Positions 9,109 to 16,781 of a stretch of 64,000 bases of DNA are shown piece by piece. Below the pieces are notes generated by a model, which searched no databases, was not told the origin of the DNA, and saw only the letters and a list, made by a program, of their open reading frames with translations. Positions within the stretch are counted from its first letter, which is position 1. Each line of letters starts with the position of its first letter. The DNA is from Salinivenus lutea. Its GTDB lineage: Bacteria > Bacteroidota > Rhodothermia > Rhodothermales > Salinibacteraceae. Made by a program: the position numbers and the translations under genes. The stretch lies in contig NCRC01000016.1 in NCBI GenBank assembly GCA_002894685.1, positions 1 through 64,000 on the forward strand, written 5' to 3'.

Positions 9109-9993
9109 ATGCCCTCGACCGAGACGCCCAACAGTAATCTCTCGGACACGGCCCTCAGAGAGAATGTCGAGAACCTGTTTCAGTTTGCCTTCTGGCTGCT
9201 GGTGGGGTCGATCTCGTTTAGCGTCGCGGGGATGCTGCTCCTGAAGCTCTTTCCGTCCGCGATGGACCTGTTCGGGCCCATCTACACCAAGCTGGTGAAG
9301 ACGCCCACGTGGACGTTCATGACCATGCTGGCCATCCTGCCGGTGCTCATGTACGGGCCGGGCCTGGGGTGGTGGCGCATGTTGGGGTTCATTGTGTGGG
9401 GGTGCGTCATTGGCGCGGCCGGGGAGTTGATTGGCACCACCGGCCTGCTGACGGTCGGAGACGTAGCGCTCCCGTTCGGGGCCTACGAGTACACGGAGTG
9501 GCTGGGCCCGAAAATTCTCGGCCACGTGCCCTACTTTATCCCGCCCTCCTGGTTCGCCATGTCGATCGTGTCACTCGATCTGGCCCGCCGCGTGACCGGC
9601 ACGCGCTGGCGGTATCTCCTGCTCGGCACGGTCTTCATGGTGCTGTGGGACGTCTCCCTCGACCCGGCCATGAACCAGGCGTTCCCGTTCTGGACCTACG
9701 GCGTGGATGGGTTCTTTTTTGGAATGCCGTTCTCGAACTGGTGCGGCTGGTTCGCCGTGACCCTGGTCATCCTGCTCGGCTACGAGGCGATGCGCGGCGA
9801 CGCCCCGGTGCAGAATGAATGGGCCTCCTGGGTGTACCTCCTCAACTGCCTGTTTCCACTGTGCATCTCGCTGCTCCGCGACCTGTACCTGCCGGCCCTC
9901 ATTGGCGTGCTGGCAACCGCCTTTCCCTTCCTGCTGCTCTGGTGGACCAACCCCGCCTACTTCAAGACCTCCCTTCTCCCGGCGCGCCGGTAG
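9109..9993 (+). CDS. cruF: CruF-like carotenoid 1',2'-hydratase
   Basis: Integral membrane enzyme of the CruF/DUF422 family that adds water across the psi-end double bond of an acyclic carotenoid end group, creating the tertiary hydroxyl that is later glycosylated. 294 residues with about eight membrane segments; the conserved-looking acidic/aromatic positions are in GAAGELIGT (about 104), FGAYEYTEW (about 124), WDVSLDPAMN (about 180) and FWTYG (about 196). The ATG at 9109 is preferred over a longer frame because the upstream extension is Arg/Gly-rich. First gene of the carotenoid block; crtB follows after 42 bases. Confidence 0.88.
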   Translation: MPSTETPNSNLSDTALRENVENLFQFAFWLLVGSISFSVAGMLLLKLFPSAMDLFGPIYTKLVKTPTWTFMTMLAILPVLMYGPGLGWWRMLGFIVWGCVIGAAGELIGTTGLLTVGDVALPFGAYEYTEWLGPKILGHVPYFIPPSWFAMSIVSLDLARRVTGTRWRYLLLGTVFMVLWDVSLDPAMNQAFPFWTYGVDGFFFGMPFSNWCGWFAVTLVILLGYEAMRGDAPVQNEWASWVYLLNCLFPLCISLLRDLYLPALIGVLATAFPFLLLWWTNPAYFKTSLLPARR

Positions 9994-10035
9994 CGCCCGT
10001 CCTGATCGCTGCTCGCCTGGACCGTTCCCCTTGAT

Positions 10036-10941
10036 ATGTCAACGGCTGCCCTCGACTCCCGGGCCGACGAAAACCAGTGGATCTGGGACTCCTTCCAGTA
10101 CCACTCGCGCACCTTCTCCCTGGCGGCCCGGTTCCTCCCTCGCACGGTCCAGATGCCGATTGCGACCCTCTACCTCTTCTGCCGCCGCGTCGACTCGATC
10201 GCCGACCAGCGCGTGCTGGAAGTGGGGCCCCAGGCCGCCCTCGAGGAGGTGGAGACGGTCCGCGATCACCTCGACGAGACCCTGGCGGGCCAGCCCCCCG
10301 CCGACGAGCTGCTGTGGCGCCGCCTGGGCGAGGTGCACGACCAGTACGGCCTCGACCCCGGCCCGCTCTACGAATTGATTGAGGGCGCCCTGTGGGACCT
10401 TGAGGACCGTCCCATCGAGACGCTCGACGACCTGATCGACTACTCGAACCTCGTGGGGGGGAGCGTGGGGGCGATGATGCTGCCCTTCCTGGCCGACACC
10501 GACCGGCACGACAACCTGGAGCCCGCGGCGCGCGAGCTGGGCATCGCCATGCAGCTCACCAACATTGTACGGGACGTGGGCGAGGACCTTACGGAGCTCG
10601 ACCGGGTGTACCTTCCCACCCGCTGGCTGCACGAGCAGCAGATCTCCCGGGACGCCCTGGCGGAGGGCCGCGTCGTCGACGGGTATTCCGCCCTCCTCGA
10701 GCGCGTGATGACGACCGCCGAGACGCGCTATCGGGAGAGCTTCGAGGGCGTGGCCGCCCTCCCCTTCCGCACCCGGCTGGGCATCCGCGCCGCCGCCCGC
10801 ATGTATCGCGAGATCCTGAACGAGGTGCGCAGCAACGGGTACGACAACCTCACAGAGCGTGCGTACGTGTCGACGGGCCGAAAACTGATGCTCGTCGCCT
10901 TCGACAATTACGACTGGCGAAAAGCCCGCCTCCGCGCCTAG
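10036..10941 (+). CDS. crtB: Phytoene synthase
   Basis: Condenses two geranylgeranyl diphosphates to phytoene, the committed carotenoid step. The two Asp-rich Mg2+ motifs are RRVDSIAD (about residues 50-57) and NIVRDVGEDLTELDRVYLP (about 176-194); SRTFSLAARFLP near residue 25 is the family N-terminal signature. 301 residues is typical. Squalene synthases share the fold, but location between cruF and other carotenoid genes supports CrtB. Soluble or peripheral membrane. Confidence 0.92.
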   Translation: MSTAALDSRADENQWIWDSFQYHSRTFSLAARFLPRTVQMPIATLYLFCRRVDSIADQRVLEVGPQAALEEVETVRDHLDETLAGQPPADELLWRRLGEVHDQYGLDPGPLYELIEGALWDLEDRPIETLDDLIDYSNLVGGSVGAMMLPFLADTDRHDNLEPAARELGIAMQLTNIVRDVGEDLTELDRVYLPTRWLHEQQISRDALAEGRVVDGYSALLERVMTTAETRYRESFEGVAALPFRTRLGIRAAARMYREILNEVRSNGYDNLTERAYVSTGRKLMLVAFDNYDWRKARLRA

Positions 10942-11004
10942 GCCCGTCCATGACGGTCGGGGGGCCGCGGGGGCACGCGTCCTCCCTCACCGATCCCGAT
11001 CCCC

Positions 11005-11679
11005 GTGGCTCCCGTTCCGTGGCTTGTCGAGCGCCTCCTCCGCTACGGCCTCCGCCGCACCTTTCGGCGGGTCTGCTGGGTGGGGCCTTGGCCGCCCCGC
11101 CTGCCGGACGGGCCCGTAATTGCCTACGCCAACCATCACCACTACTACGACGGCCACCTGGGATGGCTTCTCTTTCAGGAGCAGCTGGGGCGCCCCACCA
11201 CCCTGTGGATGGCCGAGTGGCACCGGTTCCCGTTTTTCGGGGCCGTGGGCGCCCAGCCGTTTCCGCCCGAGGACCCATCGGCCCGCGCCGCGACCATGCG
11301 CCGCACCGCCCGCCGCTTCCAGGACGCCCCGAACACCATCCTGCTCTACTATCCTGAGGGCGAGCTTCGTCGGCCCGACGACGGGCTCGGCCCGTTCCCG
11401 ATGTCGTCGGACCGGATGGCCCGCCTCTACCCGTCGGCCACCTGGTGGCCCCTCGCCGTGCACGTGACGTGGGACGGCCACGCGGCCCCGACGGCCTACC
11501 TCCGAGGCGGCCCCCCGCACGCCGCGGACGGCTCCGAGCGGCAACGCCTCGCCCGCCAGTGGTCGGCCCTGCACGGGTCCGCCCCCGCCCCGACCCGTGT
11601 GCTCCTCGATGGAACGCACGACGCGGCCGAACGCTGGAGCTTTTCCCTCACCGCCCCGTTTTTTCGGCGCTACCTGTGA
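11005..11679 (+). CDS. CruD-like acyltransferase (PlsC superfamily)
   Basis: Acyltransferase of the PlsC/LPLAT superfamily; the acyl-transfer motif H-x4-D is at NHHHYYDGH (about residues 37-45) and a second motif YPEGELRR (about 114) matches the family PEG block. In this position between crtB and a CruC-like glycosyltransferase it is the best candidate for the CruD-type step that acylates the carotenoid glucoside; CruC and CruD were defined in green sulfur bacteria. GTG start at 11005 is the first start that precedes the WLVERLLRYGLR helix. A plain phospholipid acyltransferase role is the alternative. Confidence 0.72.
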   Translation: MAPVPWLVERLLRYGLRRTFRRVCWVGPWPPRLPDGPVIAYANHHHYYDGHLGWLLFQEQLGRPTTLWMAEWHRFPFFGAVGAQPFPPEDPSARAATMRRTARRFQDAPNTILLYYPEGELRRPDDGLGPFPMSSDRMARLYPSATWWPLAVHVTWDGHAAPTAYLRGGPPHAADGSERQRLARQWSALHGSAPAPTRVLLDGTHDAAERWSFSLTAPFFRRYL

Positions 11680-11696
11680 TCCAGCCTCCCTGCGCC

Positions 11697-12323
11697 ATGC
11701 TTTTGCTTTGTTGTCTTCTGGCGGTCGTTCCCTCCCCTTTCGCCCAGGAGATTCAGAACGCCTACGCCCAGCAGGAGGCCGAGGCCCTCCGGGGCCTCCT
11801 GTCGCGGGCCGACACCCGGGCCGACTCGCTCCTGGTCCGCTACCGCCTCTACCCCCTCACAGAAGACGAGGCCGTGCTGGATGACCTTCCGAAGTCGTTG
11901 CCGTCCGGCTCGGCTCGCGAGCTGGCGCTCCTGTCGGGGCTCTGGGCGTACCGGGCCGGGGAAGCCTCCGTCTTCCGGGTTGTGCAGTACGGCCGGCGGT
12001 CCAGCACCTTGCTGGAAGAAGCGAAGGCCCAGGACCCAGACGACCCCTACGTGCTGCTGGTCGAGAGCCAGTCCCTCCTGTTCCGTCCCGCCATCGCGGG
12101 GCGCGACGCCGGGGCTGCCGCCGAGCGCCTGCGTCGCCTCGCGCGGCAGATCCGGGACACGCCCGGCGTCGGCATTGCGGAGGTGGAAGCGCACACCTGG
12201 CGCTGGCTCGCCCTCCGCGAGGCGGGGCAGCGGGAAGATGCCCGGCGCCTCCGCCGCCGACTGACGGAGCGTCCGTTGCCGCCGCTCTACCAGGAGTTCC
12301 TTCGCAATCCCCCTGACGTGTAG
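11697..12323 (+). CDS. Secreted helical protein in carotenoid cluster
   Basis: 208 residues with an N-terminal signal peptide (LLLCCLLAVVPSPFAQ, cleavage near FAQ). The mature part is helix-rich, with pairs of amphipathic helices reminiscent of tetratricopeptide repeats (DDPYVLLVESQSLLF, EVEAHTWRWLALREAG). No catalytic motif is seen. It starts 17 bases after the CruD-like gene and ends 18 bases before cruC, so it is almost certainly co-transcribed with them. I do not recognise the family; a periplasmic accessory role in assembling or placing the pigment is only an inference. Confidence 0.7.
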   Translation: MLLLCCLLAVVPSPFAQEIQNAYAQQEAEALRGLLSRADTRADSLLVRYRLYPLTEDEAVLDDLPKSLPSGSARELALLSGLWAYRAGEASVFRVVQYGRRSSTLLEEAKAQDPDDPYVLLVESQSLLFRPAIAGRDAGAAAERLRRLARQIRDTPGVGIAEVEAHTWRWLALREAGQREDARRLRRRLTERPLPPLYQEFLRNPPDV

Positions 12324-12341
12324 TCCGTCCCCCTGCCCCTT

Positions 12342-13457
12342 ATGCTCGACCTCCTGCTCCCCGTGCTGGTCGGACTGCTGGCCCTCGCGCACCTCGCCAC
12401 CTGGGGGGTTCTTCTCGCCAACCTCGCCTACCTCCGCCGCACCCCATCGGGACGGGGCGCGGCCGAGCCGCCGTCCCTTTCCATTTGCATCCCCGCCCGC
12501 AACGAAGCCTCCAACCTGCGGCGGCTCCTCCCGTCTCTCCTGCGCCAGCGTTACCCCGACCTGGAGATCCACGTGTGGGACGACGGCTCGGACGACGACA
12601 CCTGGGCCGTCCTGCAGGCGGTCGACGACCCTCGGCTCCACGCCCACCGCGGCAGCGGGCCGCCCGACGGCTGGATGGGCAAGGTGCACGCCCTGCACCA
12701 GTGCACCCGGCGGGCCGCGGGATCGTGCTACCTGTTCCTGGATGCCGACGCCGAACTCACGGACCCGGACGCCCTCCGGCGCCTGATCGATCGCCACGAG
12801 GCCTCCACGGGACGCGTGACCTCGGGCCTCCCGCACCTTCGAGGGGCCGGACAGCTTCTGGTGAGCCTCGTCCCGCACGCCCTGCTCACGGGGCTGCCGT
12901 GGCCCCTGGTGCGCCGCACCTCCCTCCCCGCACTGAGCGCCCTGAACGGCCAATGCTGGATGATTGACGCCGACGTGTACCACACCCACGAGCCGCATCG
13001 GGCCGTGAAGGGGGAGATCCTCGAAGACGTAGCCATCGGCCGCTACCTGAAAGCGAAGGGCCATCCCCCCTCGCTTCTCGACGTACAGGACGAGATCACG
13101 GTCTACATGTACGAGGGCTTTGGGGCCGCCTGGCGAGGCTTTCGCAAAAACGCCTACCTCCTCCTCGGCGGCCATCCCACGTCCTTTGCGGCCATGTGGA
13201 CCGGCTTTCTGATGCTGTGGGTCGTCGCCCCGGTGCTTTCGGGGTGGTTCCTCGCCTCCCTGTACGGGCTGAAAGCGGTAACGGATCGTGTCAACGGCGT
13301 CTCCCCCGTCATCACCCTCTGCGCGCCCGTCTCCTTTGTCCTCGGGATTGCGCTCCAGCTCGATTCGGCGCTCCACCACTGGAGCCATCGTGTGGAGTGG
13401 AAGGGGCGAGCGGTCTCGTCCGTGGCGTCGGCGCCCGGCGACGCTGAGGACGGTTAG
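12342..13457 (+). CDS. cruC: CruC-like carotenoid glycosyltransferase (GT2)
   Basis: Family 2 glycosyltransferase with an N-terminal membrane helix (LLPVLVGLLALAHLATW), GT-A domain starting SICIPARNEASNLRRLLPS (about residue 46), first Asp motif VWDDGSDDDTW (about 75), DxD-type motif FLDADAELTD (about 130) and C-terminal membrane segments (about 280-340). In green sulfur bacteria CruC glucosylates the hydroxylated carotenoid end; here it is fifth in a block with cruF, crtB and a CruD-like acyltransferase, which fits assembly of salinixanthin-type acyl glucosides. 371 residues. Confidence 0.82.
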   Translation: MLDLLLPVLVGLLALAHLATWGVLLANLAYLRRTPSGRGAAEPPSLSICIPARNEASNLRRLLPSLLRQRYPDLEIHVWDDGSDDDTWAVLQAVDDPRLHAHRGSGPPDGWMGKVHALHQCTRRAAGSCYLFLDADAELTDPDALRRLIDRHEASTGRVTSGLPHLRGAGQLLVSLVPHALLTGLPWPLVRRTSLPALSALNGQCWMIDADVYHTHEPHRAVKGEILEDVAIGRYLKAKGHPPSLLDVQDEITVYMYEGFGAAWRGFRKNAYLLLGGHPTSFAAMWTGFLMLWVVAPVLSGWFLASLYGLKAVTDRVNGVSPVITLCAPVSFVLGIALQLDSALHHWSHRVEWKGRAVSSVASAPGDAEDG

Positions 13458-13520
13458 ACATGAGCGGTCCCGTCTCTTACATTGACCTGTCCGTTCTTGT
13501 CCACCGATTCCCGCTCCCCC

Positions 13521-13820
13521 ATGCGCCTCGGCCTCATTTCCGCCCTCGTGCTCGCCGTTGTGGCAGTGATTTTCGCCCTTCAAAACCCGCAGCCGATGGA
13601 GGTCAACCTGCTCTTCTTCCAGACGGAGGGGTCCACCGCGCTGGTGCTTATCCTCACCTTTGCCTTTGGGGTCATCGTCGGACTGATTAGCTCGCTCCCC
13701 GGACGTCTCCGTGCCCAGCGCAAGGTGAAAGAGCTTCAAAAGAAAAGCGGCAATTCGTCGGACAGTGCGCCGTCGCCGTCCGCCTCGCGGGGCACCTCTC
13801 CGGGCGATCCGACCCGATAG
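13521..13820 (+). CDS. LapA-family (DUF1049) membrane protein
   Basis: 99 residues with two transmembrane helices (about 3-20 and 39-57) separated by FALQNPQPMEVNLLFFQTEG, the hallmark of LapA/YciS-like proteins, followed by a basic Lys/Arg segment and a Ser-rich tail. In gammaproteobacteria LapA acts with LapB in lipopolysaccharide regulation; no LapB is next to it here, so function is uncertain. ATG at 13521 begins directly at the first helix. Confidence 0.82.
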   Translation: MRLGLISALVLAVVAVIFALQNPQPMEVNLLFFQTEGSTALVLILTFAFGVIVGLISSLPGRLRAQRKVKELQKKSGNSSDSAPSPSASRGTSPGDPTR

Positions 13821-13879
13821 GACGGTCCCAGTCTCGCGCCCGACACTGTTCACGGTTTTCTCCTCGGCCCGCCCCGTCC

Positions 13880-14791
13880 GTGCCCGTTCGTCCCCCGGCA
13901 TTGCGTCCCGGCGACCCCGTGGCGGTCGTGGCGCCGGCCAGCCCCCCCCGCACGACTGACGACTACCGGGCGGGCCTGGCCCAGCTCCACACGTTCTACG
14001 ATGTTCGGCTCGCCTGGGCCCCCGGCGCCGAGCGCGGCTATCTCTCCGCCCCGGATGCCGATCGGGCAACCGCCCTCCACACCGCCATTCGGCGGCCCGA
14101 CATCCGCGCCCTCTTCTGCGTACGGGGCGGGTACGGCGCCCTCCGCCTCCTCGACCACATGCGCTGGCCCCTCATCCGCCAACACCCCACCCTCCTCGTG
14201 GGCTACAGCGACATCACGGCGCTGCAGCTGGCCCTCTACGCTCGGGCTGGATGGACCAGCCTGTCGGGGCCCGTGGTGACCGAGTGGGCAACCGCGGACG
14301 ACGACACGCTCGCCCACGTCCGCGACCTGGCGGAGGGACAGTGCCCGCCCCTCGACGCCGGCCTCACCCCTCTCTGCACGGGTACGGCCCAGGGCCCGCT
14401 GCTCGGCGGCAATCTATCGGTGTTGAGCCGCCTTGTCGGGACCCCGTATGCGCCCCGTTTCCAGGGCAGCATCCTGTGTCTCGAGGACGTCGCCGAAGCC
14501 CCGTATCGCGTCGACCGCATGCTCTCGCACCTGCAGCACGCCGGCATCCTCCGCGCCGTGAATGGCGTGGTCCTGGGCGACTTCTCGGTCGGGACCGCTC
14601 CCTCCCCCCCGACCCTCTCTCTCACGGACGTGTTTCACGACTACCTGGGCGACCGCCCGTACCCCGTGGCGACGGGCCTCTCGTATGGGCATCTGCTGCC
14701 GCGCCGCACACTTCCCCTCGGCGGGCGCGTCACGCTCGACGTGACGGACACCACAGGGCGAATGCGCCTTCTGTCCCCCGTCGTACAGTAG
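13880..14791 (+). CDS. ldcA: LD-carboxypeptidase (S66 family)
   Basis: Peptidoglycan-recycling serine peptidase that removes the terminal D-Ala from L,D-tetrapeptides; cytosolic. N-terminal ALRPGDPVAVVAPASP, RGGYGALRLL (about 79) and the nucleophile Ser in LVGYSDITALQ (about 111) match the family; the partner Glu lies in ILCLEDVAEAPY (about 199) and the His in GLSYGHLLPR (about 268). GTG start. 303 residues, normal length. Convergent with the next gene (4 bases between). Confidence 0.92.
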   Translation: MPVRPPALRPGDPVAVVAPASPPRTTDDYRAGLAQLHTFYDVRLAWAPGAERGYLSAPDADRATALHTAIRRPDIRALFCVRGGYGALRLLDHMRWPLIRQHPTLLVGYSDITALQLALYARAGWTSLSGPVVTEWATADDDTLAHVRDLAEGQCPPLDAGLTPLCTGTAQGPLLGGNLSVLSRLVGTPYAPRFQGSILCLEDVAEAPYRVDRMLSHLQHAGILRAVNGVVLGDFSVGTAPSPPTLSLTDVFHDYLGDRPYPVATGLSYGHLLPRRTLPLGGRVTLDVTDTTGRMRLLSPVVQ

Positions 14792-14795
14792 CCCC

Positions 14796-15194
14796 TCACG
14801 ATGCCTCGTCGGGGGGCGAGACGTGGTTCATCGCCGCCTCGGTCAGCGCCCCGCCGCGCCGACCCGTGATGTCCACATCGAAGGGCTGGTCGGTTCCCTC
14901 CACCGGCACCCCCGGCAGGCCGCGACGCACGTTCGACACATCAATTCCGTGATTGGTCTTTAGCAGCATTGCGGCGGTGGACAGGTCGGGCACGTCCGCG
15001 TCGTCCACCAGCCGCATGAACGCTCGCTGGCCATCCCGCCACGCCTCCAGCGCACGGGCAATGGCCTGCAGGTGCTCCTCCGTCGCGTCGCCCGCCTGTG
15101 CAACATCCGCGAGCGCCTCCTCCAGCGCCTCCCGGGCGTCGTCACAGGTCGCGGCGGCGGATTCCATCTCTGCGGCAATCGAGTCGGAAAGCAT
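14796..15194 (-). CDS. Acidic protein of unknown function
   Basis: 132 residues, strongly acidic. The first 70 residues are helical (EMESAAATCDDAREALEEAL region), then a short domain with LLKTNHGIDVSNVRRGLPGVP. No signal peptide, membrane helix or known motif. Composition fits the surrounding halophilic proteome and opposite-strand readings look unnatural, so I consider it real. Family not recognised; convergent with ldcA. Confidence 0.55.
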   Translation of the reverse strand: MLSDSIAAEMESAAATCDDAREALEEALADVAQAGDATEEHLQAIARALEAWRDGQRAFMRLVDDADVPDLSTAAMLLKTNHGIDVSNVRRGLPGVPVEGTDQPFDVDITGRRGGALTEAAMNHVSPPDEAS

Positions 15195-15528
15195 GGGAAA
15201 CTGGATCTGTTTGAAAGCGCCCCCTGCCCCCTCCGACGGTCGAGCGCCTGGGAGGGCGCGATCGGCTGCGCCGGGGGCACTGGGCGTGATGTTTTATTTG
15301 GCACGGAGAAGCAACGTGCCGGTGAACACTCTTGATTCCCACGGACAAGCATCGGCCAATTGACCGTCCGACCATCAATGTCTTCCGGCGGGTGACAGGC
15401 GGCCCCTACCGCCTCCCGGTGGCCCCTTTCACAGGGCACGCCCCGGGCCGTCACGACGGCTCGCCCGGAACGCAATCCTCCTCTCAGCTTTCATATTTTT
15501 CCTCTCTCTCCGTTTTCTCCCGACTTCA
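15195..15528. other. Intergenic region, divergent promoters likely
   Basis: 334 bases between two divergent genes with no convincing ORF. It contains AT-richer patches near 15290-15310 and 15490-15500 (the second includes TATTTTTC, close to the Bacteroidota -7 consensus TAnnTTTG). These are plausible promoter positions but not strong enough to call. Confidence 0.3.
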
Positions 15529-16267
15529 ATGCCCCGTCGCACGTCTACTCCCGAGGCCCTGGGCGACCGCCCGACTGCCTACTCTCGTCCGTCGCGTGCC
15601 GTGCTTCCCCCGGCGCAGGCCCAACTGCGCGCGGTCGTCCTGCTGATTCCGATCGCCCTGTTGTCCCTGGCGCCCTACTTTGCTCTGTGGGGCCTCCCCG
15701 AAGATCCCTTCCCAACGAGCGTAGCCGCAACCGTCCTCTTCCTTCTCGCCTTTGTCGCCGGAACGGCCCTCCACGAGGCCCTACACGGCCTGGGACACGT
15801 GTGGGGAGAGGGGTCGTGGAGCAATGTGCAGTTTGGCATGCATTGGGGCGCGCTCACGCCCTTTTCCCCGCTGCACCATCCCATCGCGGGCCCGGTCCTA
15901 CCGCCTCGCCGTAGCCCTGCCCGGGCTCGTCCTGGGCGTCCTCCCCCTCACGGCCGGGTTGTGGAGCGGCCACTGGCTCACGACCTTCTACGGATTTCTA
16001 ATGCTTGTCGCGGCCGCAGGCGACCTGCTCGTGCTCTGGATTCTGCGCGGCGTGCCGTCGGGCGCCTGGGTACAGGATCATCCGGAGGAGGTCGGCTGCA
16101 TCGTAGTGGCCGATGCGTCCGCCCCCGCCCCGGACCCGGTGTCTCCGGAGGATCTGCCCCTGGATGCCGGCGAGGCACGGGATGATTTCTCCCTCGTCCA
16201 CATCGGGCTACTGCTGGTCTTCTCGGCGGTCTGTGCCGGCCTCGGGTTCCTCATCGCCCTGGCGTAA
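15529..16267 (+). pseudogene. DUF3267 membrane protein, frameshifted
   Basis: The DUF3267 (putative membrane metalloprotease-like) protein is split over two frames. Frame one gives the N-terminus with two membrane helices, HEALHGLGHVWGEG (the HExxH-like core) and FGMHWGALTPFSPLHHP, ending in register near 15882. Homology then continues one base later, from 15884, with RARSYRLAVALPGLVLGV, two further membrane helices, WVQDHPEEVGCIV and a C-terminal helix to the stop at 16267. Dropping one base (for example A at 15883) gives about 245 residues and the spacing usual for the family. Either a genuine inactivating insertion or a sequencing error. Left uncorrected, frame one runs to 16185 with unrelated sequence. 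Confidence 0.8.
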
Positions 16268-16477
16268 GTCTCCGCCCCCCGCGAGGCCCCGCGGGTCGCC
16301 CCTCGTGCCGACCCGGGCCCGGATCGGCAACGTCTCACCGCGGACGCCGGAGAGACGTGGGCGGGCAGTCCGATCCTCAATCTGTCTTGGCGCCCCGAAC
16401 ACGTCCCACATGGTGCCCAGAGAGCAACACGTCGGGGCGTCTCTGTGCAATGCGACCACACACGGCGGCCGAAATAG

Positions 16478-16521
16478 AAAATGCCCCTGAGGTGGCTGTA
16501 AGCGCCGCTCAGAGGCATTTT
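16478..16521 (-). terminator. Intrinsic terminator after tRNA-Leu
   Basis: 14-bp inverted repeat with one G-T pair (16478-16491 and 16508-16521) flanked by A and T runs on both sides. On the minus strand the stem closes 16 bases past the tRNA-Leu 3' end and runs into TTTT, so it should terminate that transcript; the symmetry allows action in both directions. Confidence 0.85.
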
Positions 16522-16536
16522 GGGCTGGTTGGGTAG

Positions 16537-16622
16537 TGCCGGGAGTGGGACTCGAACCCACACGGTGCACATGCACCAACGGATTTTAAGTCCGTTGCGT
16601 CTGCCACTTCCGCCATCCCGGC
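16537..16622 (-). tRNA. tRNA-Leu (TAA)
   Basis: 86-base class II tRNA with a long variable arm. Acceptor GCCGGGA (16622-16616) pairs with TCCCGGC (16544-16538), discriminator A at 16537. The anticodon stem ACGGA/TCCGT encloses loop CTTAAAA, anticodon TAA. T arm GGTTCGAGT present. CCA is not encoded. Confidence 0.97.
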
Positions 16623-16693
16623 GCCTCGGGCCTCATTCTATTTTTCCCGAACGGTCGATGGTAGCCAGAGATTCGGGATCGCCCAACACACCG

Positions 16694-16724
16694 CCGGGGC
16701 GCCCGGTCTCGCCGAGCGCCCCGG
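16694..16724 (-). repeat. GC-rich inverted repeat downstream of nrdJ
   Basis: Perfect 9-bp arms CCGGGGCGC / GCGCCCCGG with a 13-base spacer, about 60 bases beyond the nrdJ stop. No T run follows on the minus strand, so it is not a classical intrinsic terminator; it may protect the 3' end of the transcript. Confidence 0.5.
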
Positions 16725-16781
16725 TCAAAGGAAACAGTTGACTCGCGACCGGCAGGGTCGACGCCGGCGCGGCCCAGGCAA

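Noticed and set aside
11670-14069. Long minus-strand ORF across the cruC region
   Set aside because: Arg/Gly-rich composition without motifs; antisense shadow of the carotenoid genes.
16694-16724. Terminator for nrdJ
   Set aside because: Strong hairpin but no T run on either side; listed only as an inverted repeat.
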